64,000 bases of DNA from Diospyros lotus. Taxonomy: Eukaryota > Streptophyta > Magnoliopsida > Ericales > Ebenaceae. Shown piece after piece: positions 38,909 to 50,268 of the stretch. The first letter of the stretch is position 1; each line of letters begins with the position of its first letter. The notes below the pieces were generated by a model, which did not search any database, was not told where the DNA came from, and saw nothing but the letters and a program-made list of their open reading frames with translations. Position numbers and translations under genes: made by a program. The stretch is from the NCBI RefSeq assembly GCF_014633365.1, contig NC_068350.1, positions 35,951,119-36,015,118 on the forward strand. Reading direction: 5' to 3'.

Positions 38909-39454
38909 CTATGAAGCGGGGATAAGCTTCCCATCCAATTTTCTTATAGATTGGCAAACAGGGTCGTTTTTAGTCAGATTCCCAAGACTATAGCGTTGGT
39001 GGTCACTTCTGAACTGGGTCCATAAAGCAAGAAATTCTCTTTGCACTATTCCACATGGATGCGTCTCAAGAGTCAATCGGATATCATCCAAAGACTCCTT
39101 ACTCAGTCCATCCTTTATGAAACTAATTTTATCTTCTCGATTTATGGACGTAAACCCCACAGATTTGCATCGTGTGTTACAGGTCCATCGAGCACATTTG
39201 TAACAACCATTCACTCTTTTCGCTCTTCTTTTCTTCGAAAAACTACTCTTCCCTAAACCTGGAAAGTGCTTAAAACTCGGTGAAGTTTCACCAGCTAATC
39301 GAACTTTTGCTTCGATCAGCCAACGAATATCTTCAGGGATGTTATTAAGCATCAACAACCTAAGTCTTTCACACCTAGCAACATAAATTTTTTTCAAATC
39401 ATTCTGCGGGAGAGATGGATAGTACTTGTGAATTTTTGAGAGATAAAGATCCAT
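38909..39454 (-). CDS. 181-residue basic cysteine-motif protein of the Athila-type element
   Basis: An intact frame from ATG 39452-39454 to TAG. It is not a known Athila protein. A helical N-terminal part (about 1-55, IPEDIRWLIEAKVRLAGE) is followed by a glycine/serine link and a basic patch SKKRRAKR. Then comes C-x2-C-x4-C-x3-C (CYKCARWTCNTRC, about residues 83-95), and a charged C-terminal part of about 80 residues. The order 'IPxD..., LAG, S-x-KRRAKR, CxxC' resembles the small cysteine-rich nucleic-acid-binding proteins of carla- and vitivirus-type plant viruses, which bind RNA/DNA and can affect silencing (known for that family). The resemblance is by eye, and the cysteine spacing and length differ. 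Lies 167 bp upstream of the LOG-like gene on the same strand. No membrane segment, so not an env protein. Confidence 0.7.
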   Translation of the reverse strand: MDLYLSKIHKYYPSLPQNDLKKIYVARCERLRLLMLNNIPEDIRWLIEAKVRLAGETSPSFKHFPGLGKSSFSKKRRAKRVNGCYKCARWTCNTRCKSVGFTSINREDKISFIKDGLSKESLDDIRLTLETHPCGIVQREFLALWTQFRSDHQRYSLGNLTKNDPVCQSIRKLDGKLIPAS

Positions 39455-40305
39455 TTTTTTTTTTATTTTATTTTTTTTTTTTTAACTATACTAAGAAGAA
39501 AGTAAAGAACTATAAACTTTACAAAAGGGATGAGAGTACCTGATCGGAGGATAACACAAAGGAGAGAAGATTGAGCTCAATAAGGGTGACTTGCCTCATA
39601 CAGATATGGAGTCTCTTATAGAGCAACGGTCATTACTATTCTACACTCGAGTCGAGACATGTCACAATTACAGGGTCAGGCTTGGCGTCTCTTTTTCAAC
39701 GCTTGGTGCCTCATTTTTCAACATTTGGCAGTGTGCCTTATCCTTTATAGGGCAGTGTGATTGCACTGCCCAAGAAAAGATAGCTACCACCAGCGTCAAT
39801 TTTGTCTCTCTCAATTCAAATTTTTTTTTTTTTTTTTAATTTTTTTTTTTTTTGGTAAATTTTTATTTTTTTTTATTTTTATTTTTTTTTAGTAGGGGCC
39901 CAACAAAATCATATATATCACACAAGACAATATTATCAAGTCAATCAAAATTATTTCACTAATAAATCAATAAGTACACCTTACCCCCCAACTTAAATTG
40001 CGCATTGTCCTCAATCGGCAATAAAAGGATAGAAGATAGGCATACCTGACGGTCTTCAATACATGAACTCGTATGGAAAAATTTTTATTTAGACTGCATA
40101 CAGAGAAACACTATTTGAATCAAAGTTAATTAAGTAATGCAGAAAATGAACAACTTATATATATACTTCTTTATTATTATTATTATTATTTTTTTTTATT
40201 TTTTTTTATTTTTTTTTTTTTTTTTTCAGATCTATAAACATCCATTTAACCTAAATGGAAAGGTGGTCTTTTAACGTCAGATTCCCAGACGACATGAAAC
40301 TTCCC
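39455..40305 (-). other. pol-to-cargo spacer with A-rich tracts
   Basis: No gene. On the sense (-) strand it has A-rich runs directly upstream of the cysteine-motif ORF (39455-39483) and at 39823-39890 and 40183-40226. It also has a polypurine-like tract AAGTTGGGGGG at 39984-39994 next to AATTTAAG and GGACAATGCG, a motif seen after pol in Athila-type elements. A splice-donor-like CAG^GTACTC lies at 39540/39539. Confidence 0.55.
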
Positions 40306-43300
40306 TTATTCATCAGATGATGGTGGATCATCCAAATCCACAACTCCTTCATTCTCCTCAACACTACCCTGGTATGGTTTCAACCTATGACCATTGACTG
40401 TTAGAAGCTGTCCTGACTCCAGATTTTCTATCTCAAATGCCCCATATCCTGAGATGGACTTGATTACAAAGGGGCCGACCCATCGAGACTTCAATTTTCC
40501 TGGGAATAGATGCAATCGAGAATCATACAAGAGTACCCGTTGCCCTACCTGAAAGCTTTTTCGAATGATGTGCCGATCATGTAACTCTTTCATGCGAACC
40601 TTGGCCAATCTTGCATTTTCAAATGCTTCATTCCGAATTTCTTCAAGTTCATTCAATTGGAGCTTCCTGGATAAGCCTGCTTCAGTTAGACTCTTGTTGA
40701 TCTTATGAATTGCCCAATATGCTTTATGCTCAATTTCCACCGGCAGATGACAAGATTTACCGTATACTAGCCTATAGGGAGACATTCCCAAAATTGTTTT
40801 GTAAGCTGTCCTGTACGCCCAAAGAGCGTCTACTAGTCTTAAGGACCAATCCTTACGATTAGCAGCAACAGTCTTTTCCAATATGCGCTTAATCTCCCTA
40901 TTGGCTAGCTCGGCTTGACCATTGGTTTGGGGATGGTATGGTGTTGCAACCTTATGCAATACACCATATTTCTTCATTAATCCTACCACAACTTTATTAC
41001 AAAAATGGGAACCCCCATCACTGATGATTGCTCGTGGCATCCCAAATCGACTGAATATATTTTCTTTCAAAAATTTCACGACAGTCCTATGGTCATTTGT
41101 TCTGGCCGGGATTGCTTCTACCCATTTGGACACATAGTCAACAGCAAGTAAGATGTATTCATGACCAAATGAATTGACAAATGGGCCCATAAAATCCATA
41201 CCCCAACAGTCAAAAACTTCTAACACTTGGATCGGATGTAATGGCATCATGTTTCTCCTTGACAGACTTCCTAACCTTTGACATCGATCACAATTTGAAC
41301 AGAACTTGTACACATCCTTGAACAGTGTCGGCCAATAAAATCCACTCTGAAAAATTTTTGCAACTGTTTTCTTGACAGAAAAATGGCCTCCACATGCAAG
41401 AGTATGACTGAAATTGATAACACTTTGTTGCTCATGATCGGGTATGCATCTACGGATGATTTGGTCAGGACAATACTTGAAGAGGTAGGGCTCATCCCAA
41501 AAGAAGGTTCTGACTTTTCTGAAGAATTTATGCCTATCTTGCTTACTCCAATGGTCTGGGATCAGACCAGTTGCCAGGTAGTTCGCAATGTCAGCATACC
41601 AAGGGACAACAGATGATGCACGAATAACATTCACTTCAAACAGTTGCTCATCAGGGAAATTGTCATGAATTGGTTCATCAAATTGTGTGAGATCTTGACT
41701 TGGAATCCTTGACAAATGGTCAGCCACCACATTTTCTACTCCCTTCTTGTCTCTGATTTCAATGTTGAACTCTTGCAGGAGTAAGATCCATCGGAGCAGA
41801 CGGGGTTTTGCATCTTGCTTTGTGAACAAATACTTCAGAGCAGCGTGATCAGTAAAAATGATCACTAGTGACCCTACGAGGTAAGATCGGAACTTGTCCA
41901 GGGCAAAGACAACTGCTAGTAACTCTTTCTCTGTAGTGGTGTAATTCTTTTGTGCCTCATTAAGAGTTTTGCTAGCATAGTATATCACATGAGGTTTCTT
42001 ATCCTTCCTCTGCCCTAACACAGCTCCTACCGCGTAATCACTAGCATCGCACATAAGTTCAAACGGGAGGGACCAATCAGGGGACTGAATGATAGGTGCT
42101 GAAATGAGTGCATCTTTCAATTTATCAAAAGCATTTTGACAGGCAGGACTCCATTCAAACGGAACATCTTGAGACAACAAATGGCACAAGGGTCTTGTTA
42201 TGGTGCTAAAGGAAGCAATGAATCTCCTATAAAACCCTGCATGTCCCAAAAAACTTCTGATGTCTTTCACATTCCTAGGGATGGGGAGTTTTTGAATTGT
42301 TTCAATTTTTGATCTGTCTACCTCCATCCCCCTAGATGAAACGATGTGCCCCAAGACTATGCCCTGTTTCACCATGAAGTGACATTTTTCCCAATTGAGT
42401 ATCAGATTTGTTTCCTCACATCTTGCTAAAACCTTTTTCAAATTCTCCAAACAGGCCTCAAAGTTACTTCCATAAACAGAAAAGTCATCCATAAACACTT
42501 CAACAATTTGCTCAACCATTTCACTGAAAATGCTCATCATACACCTTTGAAAGGTGGCTGGAGCATTGCATAACCCAAATGGCATGCGCCTGTATGCAAA
42601 TGTCCCAAATGGACATGTGAAAGTTGTCTTCTCTTGATCTTCTAGTGCAATTTCTATCTGATTGTACCCTGAGTACCCATCTAAGAAACAATAGTAGGCT
42701 TGGCCTGCTATTCTCTCCAGAACTTGATCCAAGAAAGGCAAAGGAAAATGATCTTTCCTTGTCACAGAATTGAGCTTTCTATAATCAATGCACATACGCC
42801 ATCCTGTCTGGATGCGTGTGGGAATCAGTTCATTGTTCTCATTTTTTACAACAGTGACTCCAGACTTTTTGGGTACTACTTGTGTTGGACTTACCCACTT
42901 AGAATCAGAGATTGGGTAAATTATTCCAGCATCCAATAGCTTCAGCACTTCTTTTCTGACAACTTCTTTCATGTTGGGATTTAATCTCCTTTGCATTTGC
43001 CTAACTGGTTTTGCTCCTTCTTCCAAGAATATCTTATGAGTACAGATCAAAGGGCTAATACCTTGCAAATCTGAAATGGTCCATCCTAATGACTTCCTGT
43101 GTGCTTTTAGAACTTTTATCAGTTGTTGCTCTTGCTGAGGTGTCAAACTTGAAGAGATCACTACTGGGAATGCTTCCCCTTCTCCTAGAAAGACATACTT
43201 CAAATCACTGGGCAATGGCTTTCTCTCAGGCGTGGACTGATGGCTATCAGGAGCCATGAGCTTACTGTCCAAGTTCCTTAATGGCTCTAAACCAGGCATC

Positions 43301-45795
43301 CATGTAGGCTTCTCACTTTCTTTGCTTATGACTTCCACTTCTTTTATTTCTTCAAGATCTTGATTTCCTTCTTTGGGTCTTCTCATGAACTCTTCAAAAC
43401 AGTCATTGGTCAGTGTTTGGATCAAGTCTACCTCCTCCACTTCACTCTCAGTGTCCTGATGTTTGGCTACCCTAAAGATATTCATTTCTACAGTCATGTT
43501 CCCAAAAGATAGCTTTAACACACCATTCCTACAGTTGATGATGGCATTTGATGTGGCAAGGAATGGTCGACCTAAGATGACTGGCACAGGAGGTTGAGGC
43601 CCCTGATGCGGCTGGGTGTCCAAAACGATGAAGTCCACTGGAAAGTAGAACTTATCGATTTGTACCAGAACATCCTCCACAATTCCTCGTGGAACTTTGA
43701 CTGATCGATCAGCCAGCTGAAGGGTCACTCTAGTGGGTTTAAGCTCACCTAATCCCAACTGTTGATACACGCTGTATGGCAACAAATTGACACTAGCTCC
43801 TAAATCCAAGAGTGCCCGATCAACCTTTTGACTTCCTATGATGCATGTAATGGTTAGACAGCCTGGATCTTTGTATTTGGGAGGAGTTTTCAATTGGAGA
43901 ATGGCGCTGACTTGTTCAGTCAAGAATGCCTTTTCATGCACATTTGTTTTCCTTTTGACAGTGCACAGATCTTTCAAAAACTTTGCATATGAAGGTGTTT
44001 GTTTGATTGCATCCAACAGCGGGATGTTGATTCTCACTTGCTTAAACACTTCATATATATCTGCATTTTGTTGCTCTTTTTTCAAATGATTCAACCTTTG
44101 TGGAAAAGGTGGTTTGGGCCTGTATTGAATTTCTTTCTCATCTTCTTTTTGTTTTTCATTTTTTTCATTTTTCTCATTTTTTTCATTTTTTTCCACGGTG
44201 GATTCATGATCTTTTGGTTCTTTTTCTTCATCAACATGTTGGTTTATCCTAGGATCAGTTGGTTTCTCAATTATTCTTCCACTTCTTAGGGCAGTCACTG
44301 CTTGCACTTGTTCATGAGTGTTGGTTTCACTATTTGAAGCTTCTACCTGGTTGGTTTGCCTAATTGGGTTAGGATTAGTTTGGGATGGAAACCTCCCGGG
44401 TTCTCTCACACTCAATGTTTGTGTTATCTTGGTCAACTGGCTCCTAATGTCTTCTACAGCTCTATTTGTTTGGTCTTGATTTTTGACAAGCTGAGCAACC
44501 TGATTATTGATACCTGTTTGACTTTGGATGAACTGGTGCAAGGTATCTTCCAAAGATCTTCTATGAGGAGGTTGATAAGTATTGGATGAAGAACCTTGAT
44601 TTTGTTGGAAAGTGTGCTGTTGTGCAGGGAAGGGAGGTTGAGAATGATTTCCAAAATCATTTCTCCAAGAAAAATTGGGGTGATTTCTATTATTGGGATG
44701 GTATGAATTGTAGTTCTGATTATTCCCATAATAGGCTCCACTCTGATTTTGATTTTGTCTCCCCTCAAAGTTGTGTGAATGATTGTTATTAGTCTGCCCA
44801 TACAATACCTCCTTGAAAGCAGGTAGGGTAGGACATTCTTCAGTTGAATGATCTATTGCATCACACACAGCACACTTTACTTCCACTTGATTAACAGATT
44901 GCACCTTTTTGGGTTGCATGTTTTCAACTTTCTTTGTTAAAGCAGTTAGTCTTGCATTTAAATCGTCACTCTCACTCAGTTGGTATCTCCCTCTAGGTTG
45001 TGGATTTTCTCTTGAATCAAGAGCAGATGTTGGACCAACTTCCCAGTTCCTTGTATTCTCAGCCAATGTGTCAAAGAAGTGGAAAGCTTCTTCTGGAGTC
45101 TTCTCATAGAATTCTCCATTGCACATTGTAGAAACTAGCATTTTCAATTGGGGAGTGAGTGAATCATGAAAGAAACTGACCACTCTCCATTGCTCAAAAG
45201 CATGGTGCGGACAAGTGTGAAGAAGGTCTTTAAACCTTTCCCACGCTTGAGCAAAATTCTCATTTGGTTTACAGGCAAAGTTCATGATTTGTCTTTGAAG
45301 AGTAGCAGTTCTGTTGGCAGGGAAGTATTTTTTTAAGAAAGTTGTTTGCATTTCTCTCCAAGTTCCTATAGATCTAGGTGGGAGAGTGCTTAACCATATT
45401 TTTGCCTTATCTTTCAGTGAGAATGGAAAGAGTTTTAATCTTATGACATCCTCATTTGCTGTATGGTCCATGCAAGTGCTACATACTTCCTCAAATTCTT
45501 TCATATGAGTATATGGATTTTCAGAATCCATGCCATGAAAAGTTGGTAACAATTGGATTGTGCCAGGTTTGAAGTTAAACCTATGATGGTTGATGGGAAG
45601 AATAATGCATGAGGGGGTTGTCTGCCTAGGAGGATGAAGATACTCCCTAAGGGGTCTGATCATCTCCTGATCAATGGGATCAGGGTCACCGTGGTCACTA
45701 CCACGTGCAGACATGTTCTGTGGAAGTGGCATGTTCTCATTGTGTTGAGACATGAGTGACTGATTTTCTACAGTTTTACCTGACCTAAGTATCAT
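40306..45795 (-). CDS. gag-pol: Athila-type gag-pol polyprotein, intact
   Basis: 1829 residues in one frame, start ATG at 45793-45795. GAG lies at about 60-250 ([44 protein letters not shown]). A CCHC knuckle follows at C308, C311, H316, C321. There is a low-complexity NEK repeat at about 537-548. Protease has D664 in LLDLGASVN and a later ILGRPFL. Reverse transcriptase has [11 protein letters not shown] (D1039) and FMDD (1101-1104). RNase H has D1250, E1290 and D1316. Integrase has the zinc-binding H-H-C-C (HTLACGGH...CSNCDRC, about 1464-1505), then D1534, D1593, E1629 with D-x35-E spacing. A normal C-terminal tail ([13 protein letters not shown]) follows. All catalytic residues are present, so the element may be competent. 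It makes virus-like particles and cDNA in the cytoplasm and integrates in the nucleus (family knowledge). Confidence 0.97.
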   Translation of the reverse strand: MILRSGKTVENQSLMSQHNENMPLPQNMSARGSDHGDPDPIDQEMIRPLREYLHPPRQTTPSCIILPINHHRFNFKPGTIQLLPTFHGMDSENPYTHMKEFEEVCSTCMDHTANEDVIRLKLFPFSLKDKAKIWLSTLPPRSIGTWREMQTTFLKKYFPANRTATLQRQIMNFACKPNENFAQAWERFKDLLHTCPHHAFEQWRVVSFFHDSLTPQLKMLVSTMCNGEFYEKTPEEAFHFFDTLAENTRNWEVGPTSALDSRENPQPRGRYQLSESDDLNARLTALTKKVENMQPKKVQSVNQVEVKCAVCDAIDHSTEECPTLPAFKEVLYGQTNNNHSHNFEGRQNQNQSGAYYGNNQNYNSYHPNNRNHPNFSWRNDFGNHSQPPFPAQQHTFQQNQGSSSNTYQPPHRRSLEDTLHQFIQSQTGINNQVAQLVKNQDQTNRAVEDIRSQLTKITQTLSVREPGRFPSQTNPNPIRQTNQVEASNSETNTHEQVQAVTALRSGRIIEKPTDPRINQHVDEEKEPKDHESTVEKNEKNEKNEKNEKQKEDEKEIQYRPKPPFPQRLNHLKKEQQNADIYEVFKQVRINIPLLDAIKQTPSYAKFLKDLCTVKRKTNVHEKAFLTEQVSAILQLKTPPKYKDPGCLTITCIIGSQKVDRALLDLGASVNLLPYSVYQQLGLGELKPTRVTLQLADRSVKVPRGIVEDVLVQIDKFYFPVDFIVLDTQPHQGPQPPVPVILGRPFLATSNAIINCRNGVLKLSFGNMTVEMNIFRVAKHQDTESEVEEVDLIQTLTNDCFEEFMRRPKEGNQDLEEIKEVEVISKESEKPTWMPGLEPLRNLDSKLMAPDSHQSTPERKPLPSDLKYVFLGEGEAFPVVISSSLTPQQEQQLIKVLKAHRKSLGWTISDLQGISPLICTHKIFLEEGAKPVRQMQRRLNPNMKEVVRKEVLKLLDAGIIYPISDSKWVSPTQVVPKKSGVTVVKNENNELIPTRIQTGWRMCIDYRKLNSVTRKDHFPLPFLDQVLERIAGQAYYCFLDGYSGYNQIEIALEDQEKTTFTCPFGTFAYRRMPFGLCNAPATFQRCMMSIFSEMVEQIVEVFMDDFSVYGSNFEACLENLKKVLARCEETNLILNWEKCHFMVKQGIVLGHIVSSRGMEVDRSKIETIQKLPIPRNVKDIRSFLGHAGFYRRFIASFSTITRPLCHLLSQDVPFEWSPACQNAFDKLKDALISAPIIQSPDWSLPFELMCDASDYAVGAVLGQRKDKKPHVIYYASKTLNEAQKNYTTTEKELLAVVFALDKFRSYLVGSLVIIFTDHAALKYLFTKQDAKPRLLRWILLLQEFNIEIRDKKGVENVVADHLSRIPSQDLTQFDEPIHDNFPDEQLFEVNVIRASSVVPWYADIANYLATGLIPDHWSKQDRHKFFRKVRTFFWDEPYLFKYCPDQIIRRCIPDHEQQSVINFSHTLACGGHFSVKKTVAKIFQSGFYWPTLFKDVYKFCSNCDRCQRLGSLSRRNMMPLHPIQVLEVFDCWGMDFMGPFVNSFGHEYILLAVDYVSKWVEAIPARTNDHRTVVKFLKENIFSRFGMPRAIISDGGSHFCNKVVVGLMKKYGVLHKVATPYHPQTNGQAELANREIKRILEKTVAANRKDWSLRLVDALWAYRTAYKTILGMSPYRLVYGKSCHLPVEIEHKAYWAIHKINKSLTEAGLSRKLQLNELEEIRNEAFENARLAKVRMKELHDRHIIRKSFQVGQRVLLYDSRLHLFPGKLKSRWVGPFVIKSISGYGAFEIENLESGQLLTVNGHRLKPYQGSVEENEGVVDLDDPPSSDE

Positions 45796-45901
45796 ACACT
45801 ATGCAAAAATAAAAATAAAGTAAAAAGAAACAGAGTTACCGAATTTATCAGGAGATGCTTATTCTTATATTTTGTTTTTCCTTTTTGTTTTTGCCTCAAT
45901 C

Positions 45902-45919
45902 TCCCCGGCAACGGCGCCA
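45902..45919 (-). other. Primer binding site, tRNA-Asp
   Basis: The + strand TCCCCGGCAACGGCGCCA equals the 3' end of plant tRNA-Asp(GTC) including CCA. The - strand is therefore an 18-nt perfect primer site, five bases inside the 5' LTR. tRNA-Asp priming is usual for Athila elements (known). Confidence 0.93.
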
Positions 45920-45924
45920 AAATT

Positions 45925-47984
45925 TGACTGCACTCTCACCCTGCAATTAAAACACAAAACAAAACACAATAAAAATTTTATATTTTTTTATTTATTTAGG
46001 CGAGAGGTTTATACTCGTCAGTGTACGAGTGCAGTTGTAGTTCAAATTTAAATTTATACTTTCTGGATAAGTCCAGGTCGTCCACTGAGAGATTTATTTA
46101 TGGCAAAAGAAAAAAAGAATGTCACACACACGCACACGCATTTAGATGGATTGATAACATGATTTTTTATAATTTTTTAGATAACAAATACTAGAAAATA
46201 AAGCAAGATAGAAGTTGAAATAAATACTAAACGTGAGAATATGAAATTGGAAAGTACTTGAGTTAAGACAATTTCAGTGCCAACCCGTTGATTCCCAAAT
46301 ATTAGCATAAAAGATTAGCAACATTAATTTAATTTCATATATGAGGATTTGTTATTAAATGCAATTAAAGATAATGATAGCTTTAGTTTAAGCAATCCCC
46401 ATACATGATATGCGGGATTCTAATTTAAAAAACTACCATAAATTTAATTACAATTAATACACAAAACAACTAAATTAATCATCCGGGTTTGGGTATGATA
46501 GCGTTTCCAGTTCTAGTAACTCTCATGCGTGACATGAAAGCTCTAAGTTAGGTTTACGCTCCAATCCAAACCTAGTGATTTTTCAATAATCAAAACAAAC
46601 TCATATTGAAGTTTAAACCAATGTTACTCATTTAAAGCGTAGCTTTCTTTGGGAATCATTGGCGTTAGACACTGTCCTTGCCTTAACCCAAGATTAGATT
46701 TAGCTACTCATCTCTATTAAATTAATTGACAACAATTTAAATGACATAATTTAAATAACAGAATTTAAATGACAGGAATTAAAATAGAAGAAACTAACCG
46801 GCCATTTAGGCGGTAGATAATTAAAATACAAGAATTAAAATTGCAAGAATTTAAAGGCATAAACTAACCGTCCATTTAGGCGGTGAACAATTAAATGACA
46901 AGAATTAAAATTGCAAGAATTTAAAGGCATAAACTAACCGTCCATTTAGGCGGTGAATAATAAAGTAATAATAAATGACATAAGAATTTAAAAGAAGAAA
47001 GGAAGAAAGGAAGAAAGTAAGATCACAAGAGAAAATACTAAAGAAAATGAGAGAGAACAAAAGCAATTCTCAAAGAGAGAATTCTAAGGAAATAACTAAA
47101 CTTTGATTCAAGAATAATAATCACACTTACAAATGCAATCAAGTGAGCTATTTATAGGCCACAAGATGCAATACAAACCACACAATTTCAATTATTCAAT
47201 TAGACATAATTATATCTAATGGGCACTCACACACTTAAAGTTAAATGGATTTTAGCTATAATACACACCTAATATTAAATGGATTTTAGCTAAAATACAT
47301 ACCTAATAAAGCACTCATAAAGTTAAATGGATTTTAGCTATAATATCCACCTAATAGTTAAATGGATTTTAGCTAAAAAACATACCTAATAAAGCTCTCA
47401 CATAAAAAATAAAAATAGATTTCTATAAATTGGTTTTTTAATCTTTATTAGGATTAAAAATAATCCTTGGGCCTTCTCCAAATAATATCTTCCATGGGTT
47501 GCTCAAATTGGGCCTTAATTCTTCATGGGCTTGAATTCTTCATGGATTTGATGTCTTCATGGACTTTAAATCTTCATGGGCTTGATTTCTTCATGGGCTT
47601 GATTTCTTCATGGATTTGATGTCTTCATGGACTTTAAATCTTCATGGGCTTGAATTCTTCATGCCTAAAAAAAAAATAATTTAATGTTATTAATAAATTA
47701 TATATTATATATATGTATTACACATGGCACACATATATATATATTAGATTATATTATATATATATATTACATGCATGCATATAATGATGTATATGTATTA
47801 TATATAATTTTATATATTATTATTATTATTATTAAATTTTACTTTAAAATTTCATTTCATTCATTTTTCAATTTAAACTTGCATATAACCATAAAATATA
47901 TATTAATATCTAATTTAAACCATTTTTAAGATCAAAAGAAGGGTATAATTATAACAAAATTTTTACAAAATTAACCACTAATCA
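45925..47984 (-). repeat. 5' LTR of the Athila-type element
   Basis: A 2060-bp LTR at the right end, which is 5' for this - strand element, and the likely promoter of the element RNA. It is nearly identical to 34145-36206, with one substitution and a 2-bp indel. It is followed by the TTAAT target duplication at 47985-47989. Confidence 0.95.
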
Positions 47985-49108
47985 TTAATTTGGGCTAAAA
48001 GTGACACTTTTCTGAAACTATCAAAATAAGTCGACCGAGTGAAAAATAAGTCGACTGAGGGAAAAATAAGTCGATTCTTCAGTTAACTTATTTGAGAGCA
48101 AGGAAAAAATGACCGAAAAAGACGAGCCTCTGTCGAGTTAACTTAACCCAAAGATAGGTCGACTCGATGCAACCAGAAACATATGAAACGAACACCAAAC
48201 ACCCCCTCCCCCCCATTCAGCTTCCTAACCCACAAATGTCATTCCTTGAAGTAAAAATGGGATGAACAAACCGTAATGAGACTCTCAACAAGACTATCCA
48301 ATTTACAAGATAAATATATAATATTTACAACCAATGGAAAGAGAAATCAATTTTATCGAAAGAGATTTCAACACAATGAAGAAGATAAAATCTTGCATCA
48401 AATGAAAAGAGAGGGGGTCAAGAAAAGCTTGCACAACCAAATAAAAAAGGGTGCAAGAAAAACTTGTCTTAAATGGTGCAACTCCAAAGAGATGAAGAAA
48501 ACCCCGAAAATTTGCAAATCTCTACTTAAGCTCTAGTCAAGAGTAAAAATAAAGAAAATAGAAGAAAGAAATAAAGAGGAAGAAGAAGAGATGAACAAGA
48601 AAGAAAGCGAGAGAGAGAGAGAGGAAGATTCCTAAGGAAACAAGAATGAATGGGGGAGATGAGTTGCCACCAACTTTTCCAACCACCCTTTCCTTAGCAA
48701 ATTTCAATTGTGCCCTCCATCACAATACACACACAACATTTATCAAGCCCATTTTAGACTTTACATATTTTCTTTTTTTTCCCATTTATTTAATTCAATC
48801 CACTTAAATACATGGGCTCAATCCCAACTATATAATCTCTCTCCATTAGGCCCATCTAAATTAAGGCCCAATGGGCCCTTATTTTAACTTGCATTTATAT
48901 CTAATTTTACCCCATTGGCCCAACTCACTTCATTACAAAAACACAATTATACCATCCCAGCCTTAGGCCAAATTTAATAGCCCAATTCAATTGGATTTTT
49001 CCCACACAAAATAATATTTTCAACCTCTAATTAATAAAAGCAAAACTTTAATGCCCACGTCAAAATATCAATAAACGCCTAGACCCACTAATGGATCGTT
49101 ACAGTTTA

Positions 49109-49963
49109 TATTTTATTTCGATATTTTCTCATATGTCTTTTTAGCCATTATGAAGGTCATGTTCCTTAATCTAAGAGAAATCTCCCTGGATTGTCCCTTA
49201 TTGCATCCATGGTCTCGTAATATTAAATTTTGGCAAAAAAAAAAAAAAGCAAATACTTTTTAAAGTAGTTTATAATTATAAAAATTTGTAGTAAGTTTTG
49301 TATAAAGATCTTATCATTATATATGTTCTTTCAAATAAGTAAGTAGTGGTATAGACAAGTCTAGTCAAAGGCAATTGAGAAGAGAATAATTGTTTTTTTT
49401 TTTTTTTTTGTGAAAGTGTTAACTTTAAAAGCTTCAAACACAATGTACAAGATATGTTTGTGCGTGTGATTGCTTTACTTTATATAAAATGGATATAGCA
49501 ATATTAAATTAAATAAAATGAAAATATAAAAATCAAAGCAATTTAAGTGCAAATCTAAAACAACTATAAGCAAGCGAGAGAGGAAAAGGGGAATGCAAAT
49601 TAATTTATAAAGGTTTAGATTAACCTTATAACTAAGCCTATGTCCTTTCTCCTCTCTCCTTAAGTTGCAATTTGAGAGTTTCACTACAGAAACGATCCTT
49701 CTAGTTTGTCAAGTGATAGAGAATCTTACAATCTCATTGCTTCAATAGGTCTAAGTCAATCCCTCTTGTCACAACAACTTAGATGGCCCAACATAAAAGA
49801 AGAATGCAAGATTTCTTTGAAAAGATAGGAACAAAAATTTGGCCCAAGTAAAAAGCCCTATATCTAATTTTGAAAAGTTTTATTTTTTAAGAGGAGAATA
49901 TGACCCTATTTATAGAGTTTCAAAATATGACAATTATAATGTTTAAAATTCAATTGACAAGAA
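49109..49963. other. Intergenic between nested elements, decayed LTR-like sequence
   Basis: No supported gene. Runs of A (49236-49248) and T (49393-49409), and an AATTTATAAAGGTTTAGATTAACC stretch at 49601-49625, resemble decayed copia LTR sequence, but no boundaries can be set. Confidence 0.35.
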
Positions 49964-50268
49964 TTTTTTTTTTTTGTAAATGAAAAATGCATTAAAAAGA
50001 AAAAAGGACGATAATGTTTACAAAAGACCATCGGGGCAAACCCCGCAAAAAAACACAAAGAAACAGGCCCACACTCATATTAGAAAAGAAAAGAAAACCA
50101 CAACTACCTCAAACATGCAATGCAGAAATAAATTAAACTAAAAATAAAATAAAATATGGGAGACTAACAGCACGCACCCCATAGTGATAAAGGCACAAAA
50201 GAACATGAGAAGAGCATTAAAGAGTCATCAAACAAGGATTATAGCAGTCGTGGATAACGAAGGCTATC

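Larger units (their letters stand above)
34145..47984 (-). mobile_element. Young full-length Athila-type Ty3 retrotransposon with extra genes
   Basis: The element is 13840 bp. TTAAT target duplications lie at 34140-34144 and 47985-47989. It has two 2.06-kb LTRs with TG...CA ends, a tRNA-Asp primer site, a polypurine tract, and an intact gag-pol frame. The gag sequence ([28 protein letters not shown] type) and the PR motif LLDLGASVN are those of the Athila branch (known). Instead of an env-like frame, the pol-to-LTR interval holds a 181-residue cysteine-motif ORF and a frameshifted LOG-like gene. The two LTRs differ by one substitution (35818 T / 47598 C) and a 2-bp TA-repeat indel near 35970-35990, so insertion is very recent. 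Confidence 0.95.
32942..49103 (-). mobile_element. Solo LTR, copy B, split by the Athila-type element
   Basis: Starts TGTAGTGGCC at 32942 and ends GGATCGTTACA at 49103. It is flanked by a perfect 5-bp duplication GTTTA (32937-32941 and 49104-49108). Without the nested element it is about 2.3 kb. On the - strand it would start TGTAACGATCC. Its two halves are 32942-34144 and 47990-49103. It has no coding content. Confidence 0.75.
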
